A stretch of DNA of 64,000 bases, from contig JAPLNL010000032.1 of NCBI GenBank assembly GCA_026692905.1, positions 1 to 64,000 of the forward strand, given 5' to 3'. Source of the stretch: Planctomycetota bacterium. GTDB lineage: Bacteria; Planctomycetota; Planctomycetia; Pirellulales; Pirellulaceae. Made by a program: the position numbers and the translations under genes. The notes beneath the pieces were generated by a model. The model was not told the DNA's origin, did no database searches, and saw nothing but the letters and a program-made list of their open reading frames with translations. Positions 35,801-47,800 of this stretch are shown here, piece after piece. Every line of letters starts with the position of its first letter. The first letter of the stretch is position 1.

Positions 35801-38800
35801 GGCAAGCCGAGCCTACGAAGTTGGATTCAATCGTTTCGGCATTGCTCTTGCGGATGGGGCCACTTTCGATGCGCCTAAGAACGTAACAGTAATGATCGAT
35901 GCTGGTGCCATTATCAAAATGGGACGAGCAAGGATCAGCGCGGGTAGCTCGACCGTCAGTGTCGACCGAAGCGGTGGAACTCTGCAATTGCTTGGCATAC
36001 CAGACACGAGAGTCATAGTAACCTCAATCAATGACACAGTTGGCATAGGTGTCAATCCGGATAGGACTCCGCCTGCCCCCGCTCCTGGAGATTGGGGCGG
36101 AATCGACTTCCGAAATCGAATCGACGGCAGTGACGAGACTCGAGTTGATAAGGAACGAAATGGCTTATTCTTGAACGCGGTAGTTCATTCCGACATACGC
36201 TATGGCGGTGGCCAAGTTGTTGTGGATGGTGTTTCTCAAATTATCACCCCGATTAACCTAATCGACTCAAGACCGGCTGTTTACAACAATTTAATTACCC
36301 GAAGTGCAGACGCTGCACTTTCCGCGACTCCCAATAGTTTCAAAGAAGATGACTTTTTGGATCCTCGTTCTCAAGCGAATGGGTTCTTCATTCCGGACTA
36401 TGATCGAGTTGGACCAGATATTCATGGCAACAAGGTAATCAACAACACGTTGAATGGCTTGTTCGTCAAAACGAAGACGGGAGTCGCAGACACTCTCGAG
36501 ACGTTAACCGTATCGGCGCGTTTTGATGACATCGATATCCCTTATGTCATCGGCGAGAATCTTGTGGTGGCAGGAACACCTGGAGGGGGCGTTATTGACA
36601 CCGCATCACCTCCGACCACAGTCGTAACGTTAAATCCACTTGCAGTCGGTTCTCTTGCAGCGGGGACTTACAATTACAGATTGGTTTACGTGGATGCAGC
36701 TGGCAATGAAAGTCTGGCGTCGATTCCAACCTCGTCGCTTACCGTTGCAGCAAACAGCTCGATCTCTTTGGCGAATTTGCCGCCGATTGGCGGTGGTTTG
36801 CCCTATGTTGCACGCCGACTCTATCGAAGCGATTCGACCGGAGCTGGCACCTATCGATTTGTATCGCAGCTTAATGCAGTCGCGAACACCTTTGTCGACA
36901 ATGGCTCCGTTACTGGCGGTGCTCTTGTTCCGCTCAATATCAAGGTTCGATCGCGTTTAAATGGCGGCCTCGTGATCGATGCAGGTTCGATTTTGAAGTT
37001 CCGCGGTTCTAGGATTGAACTCCGTGACGGTGGCTCTCTCATTGCGGAGGGAACGTCTTCGCTTCCAATCGTGATGACGAGTTTGAACGACAATCGATAT
37101 GGATTCGGAGGTACGTTTGATACCGCGAACACACGGGGAACAAGGTCTCCAGTCGCCGGGGACTGGGGCGGTATATTTGTAGGTCAGGGGTCCGCCGCTT
37201 CGTTGGACTACGATCGCCTTTCGTACGCTGGCGGCACCACTCGTATTGAAGGCGGTTTTGCATCGTTCAATGCGATAGAAGTTCATCAAGCAGACTTCAG
37301 GATGTCGAACTCCAGATTGGAGAGCAGCGCTTCGGGCATAGAGACAAGTTCGTCATCTCGCGTTGGGCGTGGTACCAATACGGCGGCGGGCATTTTTGTT
37401 CGCGGCTCGCAACCAATCCTGGTCAACAATCGCATTATTGATAATGCAGGGCCAGCCATTAGCATTGACGTGAACTCGTTGAATTCCGACTTGATCAATG
37501 ATCACGGACGCGTCACTGGCGAAATCGGGCTTACCGAGGACTTCGTTGAGAATCAAGGACCTTTGATCACAGGGAATCGATTGTCCCGCAATTCCATTAA
37601 CGGGTTGTTCGTGCGAGGGCAGACACTCACGACGCAAAGTGTTTGGGATGACACCGACATCGTGCACGTATTGCAAAACGAAGTCATTTCGTCCAACACC
37701 TACACTTTGGGTGGGGTAAAACTCCTGAGTAAAAACTCCCAGAGTTTGGTTGTGAAACTTCTCGGTGATTCGGCTGGCTTCACAGCCACTGGAGTTCCGC
37801 TAGACATTAACGATCGAATCGGCGGGAGTGTTTCCCTTGTTGGAACACCATCGGCTCCGGTCATTTTGACTTCGATCAGCGACTGTAGCGTTGGTGCTGG
37901 CTTTACGCTAGATGGTCAAGCTCAGATTGACACCATTAACTCTTGCTCATCGCAATCCACGATTGGAGCGGATGTTGTCGTGATCATGGACGAATCGGCC
38001 TCTATGTTTTTTGCACAGCAGTTTTCGGTTCAGCTCATCGCGGATCTGGAAGCCGGTTTCCAAAGTGCAGGTATTGGTAAGAGTGCTGGAAATCGATACG
38101 GACTTGTTGGATACGCCAATGCGAATGACATACCGAGAACTATTCCAGTGGGCGCAAACGGCGAACTATTTGGCACGTCAACGGAATATGGCATTGCATC
38201 CAATGCAAACTTAGTCGTTGACGGCGCGATTGAAGATGGCTGGGCAGCGATTGACTTCACGTTAAAGAATTACACCTTCCGGCAGAACGCAGCCAAGTAT
38301 GCGATCCTTGTAACAAACGAAGATCGCGACGAAATCTCGACGCAAAGCAAGCAGGATCTGATCGATCGGCTGAATGCGCAAGGGGTTATTCTCAACGGGA
38401 TTTACGAAGCAGCGGTTGAAGACGCGACGGGAGCTCAGCCGTTCTTGGCGCTCGACAATCAAACGCGAGTCTACAAGGCAGACGGATCAGGTGGATTCAA
38501 CACGGAACTGGGTGGTAGAGTCGCAGTTCCTTCGCCTTATCCGTTCAGCCAAGGCACAACAGAGCCTGATTACATCGACATCACCTTTGCCACAAACGGC
38601 ATTTTTGGCGATATCGAACAAATCCAAGTAGGCGGTACAACAACTCAGAGTTTCAGCAACACATTGGTCACTACCTTTATCGGTCAGGCAGGGGCTGGAA
38701 TTGGTCAGCCAGGCGACTGGAAGGGTGTCGAAGCTCAGACCTACAGCAACGACCGAAATGTTGCGTCGACAACGGAGCGAGAATCGGCTCGAGCAAGTGC

Positions 38801-41800
38801 ACCTTCCTCCAATGAGACGCCTTCGACCTCTCAGTATTTGGGGCAACTCGCAAAACTAGCGACGAGCGGAGATGAAAACGCACGGCTCGGATTTGAGATC
38901 CAAGCGACCTTGAACAAGCCAAGTGATGTCGATGTTTACAGCTTTACGGCGAACGGGGGAACCGAAGTTTGGTTCGATATCGACCGCACAACCTTGGGGT
39001 TGGATTCTGTCGTTGAATTGATTTCAGCAGATGGAACCATCCTCGCTCTCTCCGATGATTCCTATCTTGAAGAGACTCAATCGTCGACGCATCCGTTGTA
39101 CTCCGCTCTGAGCGGCAACAGCGTCAATCCATTGCGAAAAGGCTCTCTGATCCAAGTTCCACGCACATCGTTGGGTGAGGCGAGAGACGATTACGGAACG
39201 AATCCAAAAGATGCTGGGATGCGAGTCTTGTTGCCAGGCCAAGCGAACCAAGCGACGCTTTACCATGTCCGAGTGCGCAGCAGCAATCAAAATCCCGGTC
39301 AAGCGGCCGGTACACCTGCTTTGAGCAATCCCTCGTCCGTTGGAAAAGGATTATCCCGAGGATCGTATCAGTTGCAAATTCGTTTGGGGGAAACCCAAGA
39401 GTTCCCTGGCACCTCAGTCAGTTATGCAGACATTAGGTATGCAGCCAACGGGATTACACTGTCCGGAGTTCCGCGTCATTCCCCGCTAGTTGGTGAAACC
39501 GCAGAAGTTCAGATAACAAACAATGACGTTTTTGCGAACGCACAAGAGCTGGGCAATATTGTTCAGAGCGATCGTCAAACAATTTCCGTTGCTGGCACAC
39601 TGAGCAGTGGGACCGACGTCGACTGGTTTGCATTCTCGATCAATTACCAGTCGTTGATTAGTCCTTTGGCGAAGTACCTGTCGACCGTATTCGATGTTGA
39701 CTATGCCGATGGAATCGGTCGTGCAGACATGTCGATGTACCTATTTGACTCGACTGGCAGATTGGTGCAATTCGGTGAGAACAGCAACATCCTCGATGAC
39801 CGCGCTACCGCGGCCCGAGGAGCTGACAATACGGATTTAGGACGTGGCTCTGCCGGATCTCTCGATCCATTCATCGGTTCGGTGGAACTTCCGGCAGGAC
39901 GTTATTTCTTGGCCTTGACCAATCGAACTCAAGTCCCATCGGTTATCGCAAACCGTCTCAATCGTACGGGAACACAAAACGATTCTGGGGTTCGAATTCA
40001 GCCTATTAATAGCGGACGATTTATTGTCGAGGATCGGGTGGGTAATGACAGGCTTGGAGCCGCAGCTCAGGCACCAATTACGCCAACTTTCCTACCGCAA
40101 TCGTCGCGAGTGGAGTACACACTCGGAGACTTGCCGATGTACGTAACTCGCGATCGCGGCCTTCAAAACGAAGTCTACATTGCTAATTCGTTTACGGGGG
40201 TCGCATCCAACTTTGTTGGAACGAACTCCGAAGACATCCGGGACATCGCCATGCGTCCAAACGGTGATATTCGGGCATTCCGTAGCTTGGAACAAGGTGG
40301 AGGGGACGCCAATGCAGCCTACATTAACGTTGATTCAGGCACTGGAGCAACCACGGTTGTTGGGAATTTAGGGATCATCACGAACCGCCTTGTCACAAGC
40401 TCAGCAAATCCTCCAACAATCGATTTGGCGGTCGAAAATGCTGGACTTGATGTTGAAGCGTTGACATTCACAGAATTCCAAGGTGGCGAGACTGGATTCC
40501 TTATTGCCAACCGAAAGGGAGGTATTGGAACGCAATATACCAACAACGTTTTGTATCGTTTCGATCCCAATACCGGCCGGGGAATCAGTGCACCTGCCTT
40601 GGATAACGCTTTCAATATTATTACTGGAGGCACCCCTAATCCGCCGGATATTATTTTGGGCGCTGGAACGAATATTACCGAACGTGGTTTTATCCAGACA
40701 GCATCCCCTGCGGGAACCACTTCCACGACGCTCGCGGTGACTGAGGCCACACAAGTGCGTTCGTCAACCCGCTCGCTTGTTCGCGATGGAGACTCCGTAA
40801 CAATCCGTGTTCTTCCGAATACGATTGTTAATTTTGAATTCAACTCCGGCCCTGAGCTTTTGTTGAATTTCGATCCAACTGCAATTCCGTCAAGGCAGTT
40901 GAACAACGGCGATCGGTTCGTTATCGATGGGATTAATTACCAAATTGAAACCGGATCGGTATCCACTGTTCCACCTGGATTTAGGACGGTTTTTTATTCG
41001 GCTTCGATGACCAACGAGCAGTTTGTCGAATCGCTTCGCCAAGCGGTGCCAAGCACGATTCAAATCGGTTTCGATGGAACGCGAGTTAACTTTGGAAGAG
41101 CAACTACGGGGTCCTTTGGTACACTGGTCGCACGTGGGGTTGCATTCGATGTAGGCTCAACTGGTAATGTAGCCAGCGGCAGAATTCCGGTTGATTTCTA
41201 TGCAGAAGATACAGCCGAAACAATCGCTGTCCGTTTGGCGCAAGTAATTACAGGTGCAGGTTTTGCGGGACTATCCGCGGCAACCAACGGTAATTTAGTA
41301 CAGCTTGTGGGCGCAGATTTCTTGTCTGCCACAGGTAGTTCGACTGCAGTTGGGGTGGCGCCTGGTGGCAATGTTACAGGTATTGCTGGGATAGGCTCCG
41401 CGTTGTTCGCTGTTAGTGATCAAGGTGGATTGTATCGAGTTTCAGCGGCTGCACTCGCAGGAAACACACCGGGGGCGATTGGAAGTTATGTTGCAGGTTC
41501 GTACCAGTTGCGTGGAATTCAATTCAATGCGTTGACCGCTGGCCCAAGAAACCTCGAAGGTGGCCGCTACGCCAATCTTCTTTTTGGTACAGACGTCAAT
41601 GGAAGAACCTACGCGTTTAACACCAATGGCGAATTGCAGAATGTGTTTTCGAATGGCCAGTCTTCAGTCGCGACGGGAATTAGCGGTGCGAACGGTATCG
41701 CCTTTTCCAACTTGGACTTCAACCTCTGGCACCAAACCACTCGCCGTGGCACCGACGCCGGCCATGGAATCAACACTCCGAATGATTTGAGCGATACGTC

Positions 41801-44800
41801 GAACACGGGCGATACAAGTTGGTACTTTGGATTTGAGGACCCAAGCAATCAAATCACGGGTAACCTTCATTCGAACGCTAGCTTCGACACAACAACCAAT
41901 CCATTGACGTTCCCACGTGCCGGCAATCAGCCTGTACAGAATACGTACAATTTCCCTGGTGGAGCACTGGGAGTTCTTGAAAGCAAGTCCTTCTCCCTTG
42001 CGGGCATGACGGCCCAAGATTTACCTACGCTGTATTTCAATTATTTCTTGGCCACCGATGATGGAGCGTCTTCCTTAACGACACTGGCAACAGATTCATT
42101 CCGAGTTTATGGATCGGATGACGCGGGCGTCTGGCATGTTCTGACGACCAACAATCGGGACCCTTTAGAAGTAACAACAGAGAAAACGACCAATAACGCC
42201 ATCAATTCGACTTCGGCACCAGGACAAGCATGGCGACAAGCTCGGGTGGATTTAGGGGTTTTGGCTGGAAGCAAAGACGTTCGATTGCGATTCGAATTCA
42301 ACACTGCCGGAAGCATGGGATTCGGAACCCAGCGTGGAGGTGGCTTGGAAATGAGAGTCGTTTCGGGAGCAGAATTACGAGACGGTCAAACATTTACGGT
42401 CGGCGGACGTCAATTTGAAATTGAGATGGGATACACGCTGGTTGTTCCATCGGGAACAAATGTTTCCAATGGCGACACGTTCAATGTACTTGGACTCGAC
42501 TTCGTTTTCTGGAATGGAATTGGAACATCGCCGAGCGGAAATGTAATTCGATTCAACGCATCGGACGCTCCGGATGTGTTGGCTCAATCGATTTTCGCGG
42601 TCATTAGTAACGCTGCGTATCCGAAAGCCAGTCAGTCCGCAAACCTTGCCGATCCCGCAGGAGGCTCAGATGTACTTAGTCGAGCACTTTCGATTGGCGT
42701 TACCGGCGGGGCAGTCCGCGTTACAGCAATTGGCGCAATCGGAGACAATCCGAATCTGGTCAGTGCCGCGGACCGCGATATCGATTTGTTCCGACTCAAT
42801 CTAGATGCCGGAACGCAAATCGTTCTTACGGCATCCTCAACCACGGTTCCTGGCTCTCAATTAGACCCGTACTTGCGATTGTTTGACGAAAGCGGGACAG
42901 AAATCGCGGCCAACAATGATTTCGGAGGCGTACGCGATTCTAGGATTTCGTTTACCATTCCCAAAACAGGGCGTTACTTTGCTGGCGTATCCGGTTCCGC
43001 CAATTCGCGTTATAACCCGAATGTCGTAAACAGTGGCTCCAATGGCGGATCGCAGGGACAATACGAATTGTCTGTCGATGTCACCCCACGGCTCAACTTC
43101 TCAGTCGTAGGAAATCGCATTCAAGTAGATGGAGCATCGTCGATAACGCTTCCTGCGAACTCGCCACTTACTTTGGAAGGTAAGTCAGGACTCAACGATG
43201 CCACCAACGTACCAGTCTACATCCTGCAAAACATGAGTGCCTCGCAGGTTGCGCAACGGGTAGCACAGGTATTTGAAGCCACGCTCGCTGGGGGAGCAGA
43301 CGCCTATGCGACGTACAAACAGCGTGGTAGTTACATAGACTTAACCGGCTTGACCGTTGGAGCGGCTGGACCGTTTACGGTATCGACTCCGCGAGTAGAG
43401 GATAGTTTCTCTGAATTTGGAACCGGAGGGTTGCCTCTAGCAAACAAAGCACTCAACAATGCTTTTGAAGGCGTCTACTTAGACGACTTTATTATCGGTC
43501 TTGCCGAACGTGGGGAAACCGTTACTGGGGCGAGGGTTGACACGAGCTTCGTCAGCGTTCCCTCGGCTGGTAGCGGAATTCTCGTAGGTCCATACCAGCT
43601 AGAGATTCGCGGCGGCCAAGAGTATGGACAGCCACTTTTGCCCAATTCTCCAAACGTAAGTCAAGCGAATCGGGTTCCTGAGATTCAACTCGTGAGCAGT
43701 TTCGCACCGAACCAACAGCAGTCACGTTCGCAGACCATTAAATTTAATGGCTCGTTCCAGATTGCCGATGGACAAACCATCTTTTTAAACGATGGCATAA
43801 ATTCGGTAACGTTGGAGTTCGACGATCTTTCCTTATTGCCCAACTCACCCGCTCGGGGCGTTCAACCTGGCAACTTGGTTGTTCCCTACAACAGCGCTTT
43901 GAACGAATCAGGTAATGTTATCGCTTCACGAATTCGAGACATTATCAATGGAAGGACCGTTCAAAGCTTGCTGACCATTTCTGCGATTTCGAGCGATGGT
44001 AGTTTGACGGGTCAAAACACGAACGAAATCTCACTCGTTGGAACGATCACAGTTAAGCTACCAAGTTCGGTGGGTGTCGCGCAATCGCTGCTTCTTGATG
44101 GAGACAGAAACACGCAACGAGAGCAAGGACAGGTTGTAATTGAAAACTCTCAGGTATCAAATTCAGCCGGTTTCGGAATCACCCTTCAGGCCGACCCTCG
44201 CGATGCCGTCTCGAATGCACCCAACCCTGGCTCAGTTCGGAACACGATTACTCTCAACAATCAACGCTTGATTCCAGGTGCTGTTGTTGTTAATAACGAG
44301 TTAACCGCGAATGTCGCCGGAGGTATCAATATCGTTGGTGACACAGCGACGGGAAATGTACCAGCCGCCTCGGTGCCTTTCGCTCGAATCGTCAACAATA
44401 CGATTCTAGGTGGTACCGTAACAACGCCCGCCGCACCGCCCGCTGCAACATTTGGCGACGATTTCTACGGAGCGGGTTCCATTTCCTTTGCGGACTCAGT
44501 ACGCTCCTACAACTCACGTGCAGGTGGTGGACCAGTTCCGCTTGTTGGCCTGCAAACTCCAAACGAAGCCTTGAATGCTCCAAATTACAGTGGGATCGGC
44601 GAGCCGATCGCTGGACAAGGTGTAGTCTCGCTTGGACGGGGCGGTGTTTTGGTAGTCCAATTCACAAACAACATCTTGACGGGCTCTGATGACCCTCGTC
44701 CAGATCTTGCAGTATACGAAGTTGGAAATGCAGAACAGGTTCGAGTTGAAGTTAGCCCTGACAATGTGAATTACACATCCGTAGGTACGGCTTCGTTCCT

Positions 44801-47800
44801 GAATCGATATATCGATTTGGATGCTTTCGGATTCAATTCGTTGAGCCAACTTTTCTATGTCCGACTGACTGACGTTGCAAACGACGGCTCGATCAGTGGA
44901 GACTCCGTAGGCGCAGACATCGATGCGGTCGGAGCGATTTCAAGCCGCCCTGCCCAACTCTTTGCTCCGGGCGGAACGGGGATTCGCGTTGGAGCGAACG
45001 CAAGCCCAACCATTATCAACAACATTGTTGTTAATAACACAACAGGTATCTTTGTCGATCCAACTAGCACCTCGACTGTTCTTGGAGCGACACTGTATCA
45101 GGGCAATTCTGCAAATTCGGCCGGTTCTGGGTCGTTGGGTCAATTTCCGATCACTGTAGCCACCGGCGTACCATTGTTTACCAATCCAGGAAATCGAAAC
45201 CTTTATCCCGTTCCGAATTCGCCTGCAATTGATTCGACGATTGATACTCTTGTGGATCGATCTGCACTTCTTTCGGTCAAGCAACCGTTAGGACTAGCAG
45301 CATCGCCAATCATTGCCCCAACGACTGATATCAACGGTTTGTTGCGAGTCGACGACCCAAGTGTTGAGACGCCTCCAGGTCTTGGCGAAGGAATATTTAA
45401 GGATCGAGGTGCTGCGGACCGTGCAGACTTTGTAGGACCAAGTGCGGTCGCATTGAACCCCTTCGACAATGATGCGTTGGGATCGGATTCGAATCCTGCC
45501 GTAGGCATCGTCGAACTGACCAATAAAACCCTATCCTACTTTGATATCCAACTCGTAGATTCATCTCAGGTTGGGAACAAGTCGCAAGGGACAGGAATCG
45601 ACCCTCTCACGGTGACAAGAAACTCTGTCTTGCTGTATCAAAACGGACAGATTTTGGTCGAGAGCCTAGACTATCGATTCGGATACAATCCTACCAACAA
45701 CATCGTTCGGTTGACCCCTTTGGCCGGCATCTGGGATAGCGAATCGGTGTATCAGGTTCGGTTTATCAACACCAACGAATCGGCAATCGATTTGGTGACG
45801 CCTAAGAGTATTGTCGACGGAACCAAGTACACGATTCTCGATTCGACAAATACGAACACGACCTTCGAACTTGAAACCGGAATTCGACTCAGAGTTCCGT
45901 CATCTACGGATGGCTTTACCACGACTGCTGTTGACGGAACCATCTTCCGTGTGGATGACGGATTCCAACAAGTGACATTTGAGTTTGACAGCAATGCTAC
46001 GACGCAAACTGGTACGATTCCGATTCTTTTCGATTCGCAGGATCAGCCAGCATTACTTGCCGAGAAAGTAGCGACAGCGATTCAAAGCGCTGGACTGCAA
46101 CTCTCCGTCAAAGCAATTGGTGGAAGCGATCTGCAAATCCTTGGCAGCAGGCTGATAAAAGTTTTGCCAGTCGATAGCAAGATTGTCGTTTCTGGACAGA
46201 CAGGTACAACACCGGCTTACGGATTCCAAATTCCAACGAGTAGCGGATTACCAGTCGGTTTTGCGGACGGTCAACGGTTTTCGATTCAGAGAGGCAACAC
46301 CACATTTGTTTTTGAGTTTGACGACAATGGTACTGTCGCCACGAATAACATTCCAGTTCCCCTTTCTGGAACGACAGATGGGCTCGCCGCCTCGATTGTC
46401 TCTGCGATCAACAAAGCAAATTTGTCACTGACGGCTTCATTCTCGTCAGGTGGTTTGATCTCCGTAGGTGCACAATCGGATTTGCGACTCCAAGCGACCA
46501 ATACGGTCTTGCAAGTTGTAGGCGTAGCTGGGCGTCCTGCCACAATTCCTGTTGTCATTGATTTGACTCAAGTCCTGACAAGTTCCCAGGCTGCCGAACT
46601 ATTGTTCAACAAGATTGCAGCGAGCAATCTTCCCGGTGTGCAATTGACCCAACTCGCTTCGACCATTTTGATCGAAGGGGCACGAGGTGTTGCTGGATTG
46701 GGGGCGTTCCCTGTAAATGGTGTTCGCGATTTGGCCGGCAACGCGATGAAAGCAACCGAAAACGATGGCAAGACTCTTCTGACCATTTTCTTAGGCGAGG
46801 GACTTGATTACGGAGATGCAGCTGACCCGATCTATGCAACCAAACGAGCTAGCAACGGGCCTACTCACATTGTCGTGGCGGGCTTTTCGCTCGGACCAAC
46901 GGCGACTGCTGATGCGGACGCTCGTGTCATCGATTTGGATACCGACGATGGCGTTACAGTCTTGCCTCTTACGGCAGCGTTTGGCGGTTCGATTGTGGTA
47001 AACGTTCAGGGGGTTACGACTTCGAGGCCCGCATTCATCAATGCCTGGCTCGACGCAAACGGAAACGGGATTTTTGAATCCACGGAAAAGGTCCCAGTTT
47101 CCGGACGAATCGGCAATGGTGACAATTCGATTGCAATTCCCCGGACTATTATCCCTGGCTCGAGCGTGACGAGTGCACCTGTTGTTTTGCGAGTACGAAT
47201 GAGTTCTCAAGAAGTGCTTGGACCTACAGGTGCTGCTTCAGATGGTGAAGTAGAAGATTACTACGTCAACATCAATAGCAATCCATACAACAATCCGTCG
47301 AATCGTCTCGATGTCAACGGGGACGGAGGTGTTTCGCCATTGGATGTTTTGCAACTCGTTAACTACATCAACGCGAACGGTTCCGGCTTGTTGCCGTTCC
47401 CAGCGCAAAACACCCCGCCTTACTTGGATGTGAACGGAAACGGATTTGCCGATCCATTGGATGTCATCACTGTCATCAATTACATCAACGCTCAAACGCC
47501 TGGCGGTGGTGTTGGTGGCGAAGGGGAAAGTTCCGTTTCGGATCGGTGGGTGTCCGCCTCGAGCTATGCCGCTCCAGCAGTGATGACCAAGTCTTCGAGC
47601 GACACGAGAGCTCCAGCACAAGTAGAAGCTTCGAAGGCTATTCGGTCTCTTGATTCGTACCTCGCGTCTGTTTCATCGGACATTGGACCAGCACTGGCCG
47701 TCGATCAACTCGACTGGTCCAGCATTCTGCCTGCGGAAGATTCGACTGCGGAAGAGAAGGATTCAGGACTCGCTTTGAACGTTGCTATCGACGATATCCT

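Noticed and set aside
33150-45523. Several minus-strand frames of 60-195 codons opposite the giant gene
   Set aside because: They follow from codon bias of the long plus-strand gene, with no domains or ribosome-binding sites.
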